Assembly (NCBI GenBank): GCA_037954665.1 | Contig: JBBMOL010000092.1 | Location: 1,922,001 to 1,986,000, forward strand | DNA from: Laguncularia racemosa | Taxonomy: Eukaryota > Streptophyta > Magnoliopsida > Myrtales > Combretaceae | Reading direction: 5' to 3' | Length of the DNA: 64,000 bases | Shown: positions 36,599 to 50,194 of the stretch, one piece after another | Numbering within the stretch: position 1 is the stretch's first letter | Layout: each line of letters opens with the position of its first letter | Made by a program: the position numbers and the translations under genes | Notes under the pieces: model-generated | Told to the model about the DNA's origin: nothing | Databases searched by the model: none | What the model saw: the letters and a program-made list of their open reading frames with translations, nothing else

Positions 36599-36928
36599 CT
36601 TAGGACTGTTGTTTGGGGAAGAAGCAGTATCCTCCAAATCCTCGTCAATCAGAGACGACTGCTGGGTCTTCCTTCCATTGAAGTTCAACTTCTTGCATTT
36701 TCTAGTCTCATAATTATTGAATTTTTTGGGAAGTGAAGAAGAAGCAGTAGTATTGTAAGATACCATTGAAGAAGAGCTTTGATCATGACCGGAATAAGAT
36801 TGTTGATTGTTGATCACAAAATCTACAAAATATGGAGTCCAACTGCTCTCTCCACCACCAGAATCATCATCTCCAATGCTAGAAGAACACAGGTTTTGGC
36901 TTTGGCTTTTGCTTTGGTTTTGGCTCAT
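36599..36928 (-). CDS. VASCULAR-RELATED UNKNOWN PROTEIN-like, first coding exon
   Basis: The exon encodes 110 residues from ATG at 36928 to a splice donor AAG|GTGAAT at 36599/36598. Features recalled from the VUP family are ESSWTPYFVDF (about 27-37), a serine-rich SSSSMVS motif (about 51-57), a basic patch (KKFNNYETRKCKK) and EDTASSPNNSPK at the exon end. VUP proteins are small, plant-specific and linked to vascular development and hormone responses; their biochemical activity is unknown. Reading past the donor adds only a hydrophobic run before a stop at 36503. I did not find a convincing second exon in the next ~2 kb on the minus strand, so the gene may be truncated or have a long intron. 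Confidence 0.6.
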
Positions 36929-36998
36929 GGTGGTGGAGTTCAATGAGTCTCTCTCCTCTCGTCTTCGTGTGGTTTTAGCAATGAAAGAAAGGAAATGG

Positions 36999-37005
36999 AT
37001 ATATA
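36999..37005 (-). promoter_or_regulatory. TATA box of the VUP-like gene
   Basis: CCTATATATCC on the minus strand lies about 70 bases upstream of the ATG at 36928, with CT-rich leader between. Confidence 0.55.
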
Positions 37006-37060
37006 GGAACCGTGTTGGACGGTTCTGCAGAGAAACAATCCTTGTGAATGATGGATATGT

Positions 37061-37068
<8 letters not shown>

Positions 37069-37116
<48 letters not shown>
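37069..37116. repeat. (TA)24 microsatellite
   Basis: Twenty-four TA units lie just upstream of the TATA box of the VUP-like gene. The length is likely to vary between individuals. Confidence 0.92.
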
Positions 37117-37118
<2 letters not shown>

Positions 37119-37210
37119 GCAAGTCTTTCTATGTATTTTAAGTAAAAGTTGCAGCGATTAGGAGGAGAATTAAGAATGGTGAAAACTATGGAATCTTTAG
37201 AGGGGACCAC

Positions 37211-40200
37211 TAGGGTTGGTTTTTTATTTTTCTTTCAATGACCTGCCATGTAGAGTTTAAGCTGCAATCACGGCAGAGGTAAGGGGGTAAAAACAATCAA
37301 ATCGAATGAAACCAAAAACTGACCGAACCAATAAAATCAAGACTAATGACTTGATTGATTGAGTTGATTCTTTCCGATTCTTATAGATGGACCGGTTCTA
37401 TTTGATTTTGTTGCAAGCAATAATTGAGTGTAAATATGATGGTAAGGATGCATCAGCATTTTGTCCGTGGCGGAAGATAGGATGTATTATATCATAATTG
37501 AGAATGATATTTACATTACTGTATAATTAAAATAATTTGAATTATACATCTTTATTAGCTATAATTTTTGACATAGTCATGGAGCACTTAATTCAATTTA
37601 ACCATTTTTTTTTTAAAGAATTACAATATCTTTTATGATTTCATACTTTTACAAATGAAAAAGATTATCAATCTCTTTCTTACTATACTTGTGAGATGGA
37701 GAAATTTGTTTATTGCATATTCAGAGAGCGATCTTCAATACCATTAAACAAGAGCCTTAACAAGAAAAGTTATTTCCAGTTGGTAAAGAACAAAATTATG
37801 TTAGAATAGAACTATGAGCATCATGATATTTAGCTTGAAGAACTATATACGTGCTTAATTAGTATAGAAGTTATAAAAAGTTTATGTTTTAAAACTCTTC
37901 AAAAAGTATATTTACCTCTCTGAAACACCATTAAAGACTATATTGTAAAACTCTTAAATGGTGATTTGAAAATGTTAATAGTTGTTTTAAGTTAAAAAGA
38001 TCTAAAGTCTTTTTCTTGAAAGTAAAAGGAAAAAAAAAGTACATAAACAAAATAGACAATTCATTTCTGAAATCTTTTTTATGTTCTATTCACATTTTTT
38101 CATAATAGCCAACCACACATCACCTATTTATCTCGTAATTACAATAGCCATTGATTTGCATATAATATTAATAAAATTTTGGGGGGAAAAAATTATCACA
38201 AACATAGGAAAATCTAGAGATAAGTTCTTTTTTCTATAAATGAGATTAGAATATTAGAATGACTTCTCCATAGAATGGTTTAATATGGATGAGATCAGGC
38301 ATGATGCATTAATTAATTTCAAAAATCATAAAATGTGTTTGGACGTTGCACCGAAACAACATATCAAATTCATTTCTAAGACTTGAACCGAAACAAGTTG
38401 AAGTTGCTACCTCATCTTGGACGGTTAAACGACTACGGTGACAAGACTTTTTATATATAACTCCAACCACAGGAATAATATATGCATATAAAAAAAATAA
38501 TTATTATTATTATGAGTACAGGTTTATTATGTGGGCTCCCAAAATGATTAGACACATCGTAAGACCGACAATGGCATTTACAGATGTCTGCTATGGTCCC
38601 AAGTACAAAATATTTCTCCCAGGTTCTGTTAAAAGATCAAGTGAATTCGAATTATTAACCTTACTCAGTAAGACAATTATGCAAATTGCAAATACCTATT
38701 ACTATTTCACCCAAAAGAACTTCTATTTTAGTCATTAACAATTGTACTAATAAGGTTGCATTTAGATATCCATGTAAGAAGTCTAAACATCATTAAATTT
38801 AAGATAAAATAAATAGTAGATAAATCGGATTATCTTATCTTAGTTCTAATATGTCATTATAAATTACTTATATTTATATGGATCTTCAAACACCGTTAAA
38901 AGGCATTCGTTAATTGAAAAAACATATTTATTAATTGTACCATTATTTCATGAAATGAAACGATAGATAAGGGTGTAGTTGTTTCGTAAAATATTTTTTT
39001 TTAAATTTTTTTTATAGTTATTATAATTAAAATTTTAGAATTATTAACTAGTGTCGAAATAGACTCAAGGGTTGCATATATTAAAAAAGTTGTAAAGACA
39101 AGTGATAGTGGAGAGCAAAAGTAGTATTAAAAAAAAATAATGAGAAAAAAATTATTTTCTTTATTTTTAATAATTTTTTAATGGATTTTAACCACCACCA
39201 TTGGTCAATCATTAGCCTATTAATAAAAGTCACTAGTATATGTAATATCTTGATAGTAATATTTAATAAGGGTAAAAGCTTTTAATTATGACAACTATAA
39301 AAGAAATCTAGGACATATTTTCCATGAAACAAACGAGTAAATCTATTTTTTAGTTAATAGATAATAAGATGACTTTGCACATGCACTGATATATGAAGCT
39401 TTTGACTCCTTCTATCATCTGGAAAATCGTAGAAATAGCATGGTAAGTACCTCTTTAGCTACCAAAGTAGACTTTACATGGTTGGCCAGCTTCCTCACCT
39501 AATTGTGGTATTAGCTTACGACATTTCTGTGTATTTTAATGTACAATGATGATGATCGCAAAGCTTCCTTAAGCAAATAATATACTATTTCAGACCTCCT
39601 AAATTTCGACTCGATCAGAAAATCCACCTATTCGCAACAACCGGGAAATTGAATTCCTGTTTTCTTTTTTAATGTTGTTTAATCAAAGACCTGCTATTCG
39701 ATTATATACTATATACTATTACTATATGATGAAAATATAGATGAATTATCACAAGGTAGTAGTATTTATTTTATAATATATGCTTTTGCGTGAAATAAAT
39801 ATATCATGGTATCTTTTTTTTCGTGATTGAGATAAGATTGTCATATGGACCCTTAATATTTAAAAATGTAGAAATAAATTATTGCTTTATAATCTAATTA
39901 TTTTAGGGGCAAACGAGTAATATTGTATGATTGGTCATGAAACGTTCATCGAGCTAGTTCTCTAATTGACCAGTCGAGTTAATTTTTCATTTGTTCTTGC
40001 TATTTTGTTCATTTTAAACAGCAATTTCCATACAAATTGATACCTAGTATGTTCTTCATGTGTACGGCCAAGACTCATTCAAGTGTCGTCGGATGAAATA
40101 AGTTATTAACGTTGTGGCGATAAACCGTTGGAAGTATTGATGACGGAAGTTGTTGACATTGAAGATTTAGAAGGGTATATTTAAAACATATATGATTAAA

Positions 40201-42330
40201 CTATGCTACCTAATTAAATCTTAACATATAGAGAGTCATTTTTAAGATTAGAAATCAACTTTCTTATTTTTTTAACTGATATTTTTAATGATTGTTATCT
40301 ACTATTCATTTTGGACCTTTACTTTTTATCATCATTTAACGCTAAATAACTAATATGAGAAACTTTTTAAAACTATTATAATAATATTTGACAATTTTAA
40401 TACTTTGATTATATCAAATATAAAAAAAAATTAATGTTTTCTACAAAATAAGCACACCCTAATTTTCTTGAACTGTGAGAGGAAAGTCCATCCTCCCTTT
40501 TCCGTACCATTCTCCCATTCATAAACCCATCATTAATATGATGCTATACGTGAAGATTACTTAATGGAATTTTTTTTTTAACCCCGTTTAATATATTAGC
40601 ATGTTAATGGTAGGTGCAGATAGCGCCATAAATGAATCAAAACAAAATAATATAGTGATGAAGTCGATTTTAAGTTTGATTTGAACTTAACTAAGTATAT
40701 AATATTGAGCTCGAGTTTGGTACGATTAAACTCGTTTAAATTTAATTATTTATAAAAAAATATTATTTTTTAATTAAAATAATATTAATATCTGAACTAA
40801 ACTATTATTCAAATTCAACTCTAATTCATCAATTAGACTCACAAGTAACTCAACCTAAACATTATAAAACTCAAACTTGATTCGATAAGCTACTCAAGTA
40901 GTTCAAACTCAAAATCAATTCAACTATTAAATGATTCAAATTCAAATAAACATCAAGTCAAACCTAAATAACTTACCAATATATACATTCATTTACATCC
41001 CTAGTTATAAGAAAAACAAGAAATAAAAATTGGCTGCTATTCCTACGGTCCAGTAATTCATCCGTGTGGAGCATGAAGGATTTAATATTGTCTTAATTGC
41101 GAGAGAGTCCATTGGCAAGAAACAGTTGGGAGGAGACCTGTCCATTTAGTTTCTCTTCATTAGCCCACCTTTGCCTTCTCGTGCGCAAACATATGAACTG
41201 TCATATTTTGTAGTTTTGTATCACATTCTAGCCCTTGTTGGCTATCACCCTTAAGCACGAAACCCCTTTTTCTGGTTACGACGACTATTATAAAACAGTC
41301 ACCTAATCTTCCATCCATGGCTAAATTCTCAGTTTCTTCATGTCAATAATCTACATGGAAGATTCTCTACAGATATTGTTCGATTAGAATAATGCACCTA
41401 ACCTAATAAGGCCTTCAAGCTATCTACTTTAATTTTTGCATATTTATATGTTAAATGTATAAGAACTAGCCCTTAGAGTTAGAGCTCATAAGATGAGATT
41501 CCATGTGTAGTGGGTGCTTCGGCAAACGCCTACTTTGTCTGAATAATAAGAAATAAAAATGTTCATATTCTTTAAATTATCACCCTATCATAATGTTCAA
41601 ATGTATATGTACAGGCTGCATTTAGACCTTTTTAATAAAATTTGGTTATATTCAAGGTTACATACTTTTAGATATGGAATATCCCCCATTTAGAATGTGA
41701 TAAGATTTTTTTTTTTTTGTTCCCCAGAGTGGGGGGGGGGGGGGGGGGGGGGGGTGGTGGTTTGGGTTTATGATCAGTTGCGGTTTTAGGAGAGGTAAAA
41801 CCATAAAAATGCACATATTTAAAAAAAAAAAATTCTCTAAATTTTAATGGACATTTCTATTTCAATTTCGAGATTGGATGGGGAAGATGGGTTTGGGAGA
41901 TGATCACTGGTTCGACCTTCATTCAATCCATCCGTATTTAATAATATAATTATTTTAAAGGTATAAATAAGGTAAATTTATTTGTAAAATACTCAAGTTT
42001 TGATTTAATAATAGTCAAGTTAAACTTGAGTTTGAGCTATGTAGTTATTTATTCAATTTTGAATTTTGTGATATTTAACTCGATTAGCTAACAAGTATAA
42101 TTACAAGTTAAGTTTAATTATTAGTTGAGCTCAAACTGAGTTTAGATGTCAACATTATTTTAGTTAGAATTTTTTTTTTTTTTAAGAATTAAGCATATAA
42201 GAGCCTAATCCAATTAAGCTTCAACTCATTGAATATTATTTCAAGTCAAGCTGAAGTTTAAAATAATAAGTCTGATCAAACTCAAGTAGAGTTTAAGTTC
42301 TAAAATTTTAAGTTGAATTCAAACTCAAAT
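37211..42330. other. intergenic, AT-rich, no gene seen
   Basis: Long spacer. 40660-40990 and 41990-42320 contain many phrases such as GAGCTCGAGTTTG and AAACTCAAACTTGA in both orientations, the debris of a short palindromic repeat family also visible near 45520-45600. Short open frames (for example 38529-38738) have no recognisable content. Confidence 0.45.
41731..41754. repeat. homopolymer of 24 G
   Basis: An uninterrupted G run followed by GTGGTGG, able in principle to form G-quadruplexes. Confidence 0.85.
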
Positions 42331-42332
42331 TA

Positions 42333-42520
42333 AGTATTATATCATTTTGATACAACTCCATGTAATTCTAAGCTAGTTATTTAAAAAAAAAAGTAGCTTC
42401 AAGTAATTTACTAAATAAAGTAAATATTATATCATCTTGATATAGTTGTTTATAGCTCCGTGTAATTCTAAGCTAATTATTAAAACAAAATGTAGCTTTA
42501 AGTAATTTATTAAATAAAGT
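42333..42520. repeat. ~93-bp tandem duplication, two copies
   Basis: The copies at about 42333-42420 and 42424-42520 share TATTATATCAT, TTGATA, TGTAATTCTAAGCTA and AAGTAATTTA, in order, with small differences. Confidence 0.75.
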
Positions 42521-42997
42521 AATATAGATATCCTATCCTATTACAATTTGCAATTTATCTTGTCCTAATAGGAATTTAGTAAGGAAATATTTAGGGCTTG
42601 ATTAGGATGTCCATAGAAATTATCTTTTACCTGAATAAAGGGGCAGCTTACACTTCAATGAAAATAATTCAAAGTCGGGTGCTTGCGGTTTGCTTTCGCC
42701 TGGAATCTGGTGGATCTTTTGCAAAAGAAAATCCAAGTGAATCTACTCTTAATATAAAAAGAAAAAAATAAGGAAAATATGTAAGAAATTTACCAAAAAA
42801 AAAAGTAAACAAAATAAAAAGAGGAATGGGGAAAAAAATAGATGGCTTTGATCGATTCAAGATGGCCCTTCAATTGTTTTGGCATTCTTCTTTTACAGTC
42901 GATGTCGCAACTTGCACCCGGTTACTTAGCGTATTTTCTTTGCATTTATTTTCAAATTGCACATCTAGATTTAAATGGTACTTTTTTTTTATTTTTG

Positions 42998-43600
42998 CTA
43001 TGTTTGGAAGGAGTGGAAGAAAATATAAGGAAAGGATTACTCTATTTTCTTATTTAAATAAAGAGATAGAAAAAAAAAAGAATATAGAAGAAAGATTTCT
43101 AAAAATTGAAATGAAGTGTAATTTTTATTTTGTATTTGATAATATATGAAGAAAATTGAATAAAAAGTTTTTTTTCTTTTGTTTAGTTTATCTTAGAAAA
43201 GGAAATGAAGAAAAATAGAGTTCCAGTGTGTTTGGATGGGGAAATTGGTAGAAATCACATGTTTGGTAACTTAAATGTCAAATGGAAATGGATAGAAAAG
43301 GAAGGAAATGAGTAGAAATATTTTCACTTTAACATCTACTCATTTTCTCTCTAAAATTGAAGAAAAATGGGTGGAAATTGATGAAAATAAGATGTAATTA
43401 TAAAATTATCTTTTATAACGATGTTTATCAATATAACAATAAAGACAATTTCGTTCATTAATAATTCAATTTTCCTTCTATTTCCTTCATAAGTTACGAA
43501 ATATAAAATAAAAATTACACTTCATTCTATTTTCATTCTTTTATACTTATTTTTATTCGTTTCTTTTCTATCAAAATATGTCAAATATAGTATTCATATT
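42998..43600. repeat. foldback (MITE-like) element cluster
   Basis: GAAGTGTAATTTTTATTTT near 43111 has a close inverted copy near 43515, and neighbouring phrases pair in order on both sides. The inner part contains GTGTTTGGATGGGG and related phrases that recur inverted near 43640-43690, suggesting one foldback element inserted in another. No coding content. Confidence 0.45.
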
Positions 43601-43899
43601 AGATAAAATTACTTTTATTATCATTTTAATGAGCATTGTTGGAGGGGGTAATTTCGTAATTGTCTTACATTTCCACCCGAGAAATAAGTGGATTCCAAAA
43701 TGGAAATATTTTTATTCATTTTTTCTTTTTTTCTATCCATTTTCACTCTTTACTTAAATTGTCCACTACACTATTTTTTTCAATTTTGGCTGTTTCTACG
43801 AATCCAAGGATTGTGTAAATCCCTCCACTTTTTTTCCTTATTAGTTATTCAAATAGTATCTCTTCATTTCAATTTGAATTTAGATCATGTCTCTTCAAT

Positions 43900-46500
43900 T
43901 TAATCAAATCGTGACTGTTGGCTTAAAGCTAATTTGATTTCTTCCATATGACTGGAACTGAAGATACCATAGGAACAGAAGAAAATCCTGATAAACTAAC
44001 AACCCTTTAAACTTACAAAGAGAAAGAAACAAATCCTCTAGGGAGAATAATGAGTCCCGCAGCAGGAGACACTAAAACATTGATACAAACTACAAACTCC
44101 AAAACAAATAAAAACCAAAAAAAAAAAAAAGCCACAAAATAGACTGTTAGTTGGTAAAGTCATGTTGAAGATCTAGTAGAAGCTGAAAGCAAGATAGCGT
44201 TGGGTGGAGGAAGGTAGGTTAGCCGCCCGTGATGGGAAAAGAAATGCATCCCAAAACGGATGAATATTTATTGTTGCAAACACCTTTGTCTCGAATATAT
44301 CTTCATTAATTATGTATATATATTTAATCTAATTAAATAAACTTCTATAATCATATATTAATTTTTTATCTAAATATATATTTATGATTTGTAGAAATAA
44401 ACTTAAAATAAAAATTTAAAAATAGTAAATATTTATTCGAAAAGATAGAGGCAGCTAGTAGCCGGGTTTGAGTCTGAGACTCGAACAGGACAGGACGTAT
44501 AGAGATTGTTACACATGCCCTGTGGTGTACGTCAAGATGGATAGATGTTTAGTGATAGAGAGAAAGGAGATAAGAAGGGAAATGGAGGGTTAAAGCCGTG
44601 GAGTATGCAATTATCTACCAAAGCTTTCTAAAGATACATGTGCCGACAGCCGATGCAGTAGTACATTTATATGTTTTCCTCCTTACCAAAGTTTAAGAAA
44701 CAAAAACGAATTCTTAAAACAATTGGCGTCGTTTTGAAAAAATTACATTGGAAGTTCATTATTTAAATGAAAAGTTGTAGGGCATAATTGTAATAATTCA
44801 AAGAATTTTAAGATTTGGCAGGTTAAACTAAAGGTGAGATTTCCAATGATTTGTCTTTATCCCTTTTTTTTTTTTTTTTTTGGGGGGGGGGGGGTGGTTG
44901 TTGGTAATGAATAAATAATTGTGCTTTGTGCATTTTCGATCCTCTTAAAACAGGTAATAATATATTGATATAGGGTAGTGCAATTTGTCAATAAAAAGGC
45001 TATTACAAAGTGGGACATTTGGGACAAATAATTGAATAGATTGATCGTAAATGTTGGTTAAATGCTCTGTATTTTCTTTTATGAGATGAAGTAATCTAGT
45101 TGGAGCTTTGGTCGAAGTTAGGACATATGGCTCTTTCGAGAGCAATCACCAGCATCCATATCAACAGCATATAAATGAAGTTGCACTTGCACATGGGAAA
45201 TAACCCACGTGTGCCCTACATGTAGATAATGACATGGAAATGCATGTGCAGATGCACCCATATGGACAAACGAATCATCCCAACGTTTTAATATAGGAAA
45301 TTGCTAGAAAACGGACCTTTAGAAATTAAAATCACCGTTAGAAGACCTCGTTTATCAGGTTCCATCCAATGCTTGTTTAATGTAATTTAAAAAAAAAAAA
45401 AAAGGAGAAAAGACTTGTTTTACTACAATCATATAAAGGAGAGAAACACTCTCTTATAATGCAAGTCTAAAATAGATAGTCCTAATTGAAATATATTTAT
45501 TTTAATTAAGATAATATTATTATTTAAGTTTTACTCAAACTCAATTAAATTATTTAAATTTGATTGAAAATAGGTTAGACTTAAAAAGCTAGTTTAGCTA
45601 AATTATTTATCAACGAAAACATCAACCCTTATTTCACAAGATGTGAAGGAGGAAATAAACTATCCATGAATCTCGAAAACATTTTACACCCATATACAAG
45701 CGACCATATAGGCTAGGCAGTAGGGCCCATTGGAGATGAACCGATGGAAGTTCATAAACTCCACCTACCACAGCACTGTCGTATGGGCATTCTTTAATGG
45801 ACCCAGCGCTTGATCTCCGATTTATACTGTGAACAAATCATGATGTGTTTCCTTGAATAGTGTGTGATTCTTGTAACTTTGCTATTAACTATTAAACTTT
45901 TCAAGAAAATTTAATCTTATTTCTAGAATCCAACCACAACTAAAAATACAATAAAGCATGCACAACGTGTATTTTCTCTCTATAAATTTCCACATGTAAA
46001 GTTAAATAAACATATACCCACCTTTTCATTTGGTTAAAAATAAAGAAAAGCATTTTGCTTAAAATAGTCAATATTAAAACAATCATCAAAGCCCTTTTAC
46101 TCGAAGTAAAAAAAATCCCAGTTTCATTTTTCTTGACCCACTAAATTTTGGTTCTCCAGTAATTGAGAAGTATATTGATTTTATGTATATTTCACATAGT
46201 TTATTTGACAATGGAATGAAAAGGCAAAGGGAAAATAAAAATACCACAAAACTATGATCGAAAAGACATGTCATATATACTACGTATGATTTTGCCATAT
46301 TAGCTTAAACCGATATAGAATAAAGTTCTGATATTAGAATAAAGAGATCATCTACCTTTACAAGGAAAATTAGCATAAAATCCCTCCAATATATTATTTA
46401 TTTATCAATATTCATTGACTCATATGAAGGATTTTCCATGACGACATTAATAGAAAGATTTTATAACTTATTAACATGAATCAGTGAAACATGAGAAAGC
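43900..46500. other. intergenic, no gene seen
   Basis: AT-rich spacer with T17-G13 adjoining runs at 44864-44894 and a cluster of CACGTG and CATGCA words near 45200-45250. No gene was found to which these words could belong. Confidence 0.45.
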
Positions 46501-47241
46501 GGAAAAATCAAAGATGCTGTATTCATTAATGCCTCGATTATAAAAATCAACCACCAGCACAATTTTCAGCAGAAAATGTGAGAGCACCAGGCAATCCCTC
46601 TGCATCATAAATGAGTTGCATGTTTTGTTGATGCCATGTTCCTAGGCTACTTTGCCCTGATCCTGGAAGCAATGCAACACGGAAATACCTTAAATGTGCC
46701 ACGTCAAAATTAACGTATTTCGCGTCGACCACGTCGTCGGCTCCTTCGAAATGATACGTCATTGACGTGAAATTGTTAAAACCCTGTGGATAGTTGTAAC
46801 AAGGTTGGAAGCGGTATGGGGGTTTCGACATTCTAGTAAGCCTAAGTGAATCATAGTATGTCTGGAATTCCTGCAATACCGCCCTATAAGCATTGATCCC
46901 TTTAGTATGCTCATCAAGACGGCTGATTGGGATTCCGGAGTCTGATGAATCCACCAGAACCACCCCGTCCGAATCCGAACGTCCCGGGGGCGAATCCTAG
47001 GCGTTTCGGTCCTACGCTTATGTCAATTAGGTTCAAATAGTAAAGGTAGACTTTGTCTGTAGGAAGCTTCAGGAAGGGGATTCTTAGGACGTTTCCTTTA
47101 GGCTGAGGAACGGCATCCCCCATTGTCAGATTAACAGGTTTTGTCATTGTTTGATTGAAGGGCACAAGACAGTAAGAAAATCGCCTTTTCGTCGCATCAA
47201 ATAACTGAGCAATCCATGAAGTTGGAGCCAAGCTTAGACCG

Positions 47242-47602
47242 CGATGCGGAGCAGCATGTTTCACCGGCCAAAACCGACTCCAAAGCCGGCAGCGTAACAT
47301 GCCTAAGCTGCTGGCTTTGAAATTTAGGCCGCCAACTTTGAAACTTAAGCCGCCGGCCTTCTTTTCCCTAAACTGCGAGCTTTCATATCAGCTTTTATTC
47401 CACGTGATATTATGTCTTGTTGACTCTTTTCCAAGACTATTATATACGCTTCTTTTAGGCTTTTGAAGAGAAACTTATCACATACTTTTGAACCCTAATT
47501 TTGAGATTAATCTCTCTAAAAGTTGCAAGTTTTTTGCATCTTTGTGTTTGTGAAATCAGTCGATGAGTTGTTTTCTATTCTCTACACTTTCATGCTGCAT
47601 CA
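47242..47602 (+). repeat. 5' LTR of the gypsy element
   Basis: It aligns end to end with 54738-55098. Most differences are C/T or G/A, as expected from decay of methylated cytosines. Confidence 0.9.
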
Positions 47603-47605
47603 GAT

Positions 47606-47617
47606 TAGTATCAAAGC
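47606..47617 (+). other. gypsy primer binding site (tRNA-iMet type)
   Basis: TAGTATCAAAGC, two mismatches from TGGTATCAGAGC, starts a few bases after the 5' LTR. Confidence 0.75.
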
Positions 47618-48179
47618 AAGGAAACTCCTGTGAAGATGTGATCTAACGACGGTGTTGACAGCAGTCGTGTTACTGATGGTGATCAGAATGTGAAAGTCTA
47701 AAGGGCTGAACAGTTGGCTCCTAAGGCGATAATTGATGCCATGGATCAAAGAATCTGACAAGTAGAATAGCGTCTAGAGGAGTTGATCGAGCATTTCGAC
47801 GTGATGGCGGTTGATGCCAACAGAGATAGGAATATTGATGGGAGGCGACCAAGGGCAAGAGATGCTTATGGCGACTCGATCAATTGACCTGTAGTTGCAA
47901 ATCAATGGGCACAGGTATCAAATGAAGACTTCGTTGAGGAGGATGAATTCTTGTATGTAGGGAGGCAATCACAGAGACAAGGCGGTGATGGTGGAGATAG
48001 GCACCAAAGGAATTACTATAGGTATGACCAAGGTGACGGTGGTGATTTTTGCCTAAAGGTAAATATTTCTTGCTTTAATGGTAGTCTTAATATTGAGAAA
48101 TTTCCGGATTGGTTAACGGAAGTAGATAGATTCTTTGATTATATGGAGATCTCGAAGGAACACAAGGTGAGGTTAGTAG

Positions 48180-50194
48180 TGTCGAGTCTAATTTTTGATT
48201 TCCCATTCCTAATCCAATCTATACTAGACCCTATGCTCATCTAATGTAGATCCTCGACTTGAGTTAGGAATTTCGTTTTACGTTGGAGTCGCAACCCAAC
48301 TGTTGTTGGGAAAGATTGAATTAGGACCAAGTGAGCAGATTAGTCCTAATTTGGACCACTAATCGTCGTGATTTCCTCTTCTCGTCTTTTGTGAAAAGAG
48401 GAAAGGGAAAACTAGAGTTTTTGAGTTCGGAGGCTAACCTATTAAAACCCTAAGGTTACCACCCTAATCTCCTAAAATCTACTCTATCTAGAAATGTCTT
48501 TTATTTATTTTTTATTATCTTTTTATTTTGTTTTTGAATAACCTATTTTGAGAAAATGATTTTTATTCTTTTTTAGAGTTACCCTGAATGGGTGCCTACG
48601 TACCTGCTATTCAGGATCAAACATGCCGTAGTTCGCTTTTTCCTAAAAAAAATTAGTGTGTTTGTGAATTTTAATTATGAAATCTCTTTTGATTTATGTT
48701 TTTACCATTTTAGTATTTTTCTAAAAAATCTAAGCCTAAACTTGATAATTTAAATTATTTTTTTGAAAACAATAATTTTTAGGAAAAAACCAAATTTGGA
48801 TTTATTTAAGAAAATGATTTTTCTAAGTGATAAAATTTTCATTTTTTCTATTTTTCGACCCATTTATATTATTATAAATTTTATTGATTTTTTATTAATT
48901 TTTATTGAAGAATTTTCTCCTACATTATTTATTTATCCTATTCTGAAATCTAAATTTTTATTATTATTCTTTTCTAATATTTTTATTATTTCTTCATAAA
49001 TTTTTACATTTTTATTATTCATTATTATTATTATTTTTTATTTTTATTGTTCATCCTAAATTAAATGCTAAAAAAAAAACTAATCTAAATTCCAACATTT
49101 TTTCTATTTTTGAATTATAACAAATAAATAACTAAAGACATTCGAAATAAAATAAATAAAATAACTAAATAAATACATAAGAAATAAATAAAATAAATAC
49201 AAAAAATCAGAAAATCCGACTTACCTAGATCTAGGTCGGTGTGCGGGTCGGGTCGGGTCGATCGGACACAGCAGTTGGGGATGCTCGTTGACGGCGTTCC
49301 GGCGGCCTTTCGAAGGGATTGAGGTGTCGATTCCTAGGTTTTCGGGGGTGGGGAACTCAACTGTAGCGGTGGTCTGCTTCAAAAACGCCTCTCGGTGTTT
49401 GCTCAATGCTTGATCGGTGGTCGCGGCTTGAAGAACTCCAGCGAGGCTTCGATTCTCTATCTTTTCTCACTTTTGATCTGTGCCTCTACCGCTCCACTTC
49501 ATCCTCTATTTATAGGTGCAAGAAATCAAGATGAATAAGCTCGGATTTCCACCGATTGAAGCAAATCGGATTTGCAGTTAAAAACCCATCTCCAATTTGT
49601 GCAAATCCATTGATTTGTTACGATTTGATTCCAATTGGATGATGTTTATCTTATTTCTGTTGAAGATCTGTTGGATTTGTGTAAAAAATCGAAGCAAAAC
49701 GGCCGAAATTCGGATTTTTCTCCTCACCGGCAATCTCGGATAAAGGTTAAAGACGATCACGTGCCCGGCGCGTGCATTCACTCCAGCCAATCGACTGCTG
49801 ACACGTGTCCCAAGCAGAGAAAAAATTTGCAAAACGCAGATTCTGCTTCCCCCGCGTTTCGAACCCCTGACCGAGCCCTCCCACGTGCACCTTAGGCCAT
49901 AGTCCGGACCAGCTGGGCTAGCCCACTTTAGCGATTTTATTATTTTCGCAATTTGCATATATGCAATACGATTTTTTTGTATTTTTTGAAATTTCAAAAA
50001 TTTGTAAAAATTATTTATCCCTTTTTATTGCCATTTCTGTAATTATTTTCCAAAATTAATATATTTTTCCTATTTATTTTATTTTTTGAATAGTTTTCCT
50101 ATTTTTGCTAAATTAGAAAAAAAAAATGGAAAAAATTGGAAGTTAATTATTGTTGATTACTATTGATCATTAGGGCAAAAATGAGATGTTTACA
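48180..50194 (+). mobile_element. solo LTR, Ty3/gypsy Tat/Ogre-like (copy B), nested in gag
   Basis: The 2015-bp segment starts TGTCGAGTCTA and ends GAGATGTTTACA. It is flanked by the perfect 5-bp duplication AGTAG (48175-48179 and 50195-50199). Removing it and one AGTAG rejoins the gag reading. It aligns over its whole length with copy A at 15194-17252, including the GGAGTCGC box near 48285, TACGTACCTGCTATT near 48598 and a TATA box in CTATTTATAGGTG near 49505. No internal domains flank it, so it is a solo LTR. It is younger than the gypsy element that hosts it. Confidence 0.85.
49855..49920 (-). promoter_or_regulatory. Pol III A-box and B-box-like pair in solo LTR B
   Basis: On the minus strand TAGCCCAGCTGG (49920-49909) is a strong A box and GGGGTTCGAAACG (49867-49855) a strong B box, about 41 bases apart. 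The pair sits at the same place in copy A, so it belongs to the LTR family and is not a chance match in one copy. Confidence 0.55.

Noticed and set aside
36940..37145. Open frames made of Tyr-Ile repeats on both strands
   Set aside because: They are translations of the TA microsatellite and shadows of the VUP-like leader.
45180..45260. Seed promoter (CACGTG and CATGCA words)
   Set aside because: No gene follows on either strand within a reasonable distance.
47951..48244. 97-codon frame as a host gene
   Set aside because: It is the gypsy gag start read into the nested solo LTR.
49578..49997. 139-codon minus-strand frame as a gene
   Set aside because: It lies wholly in solo LTR B, and the aligned copy A does not keep the frame.
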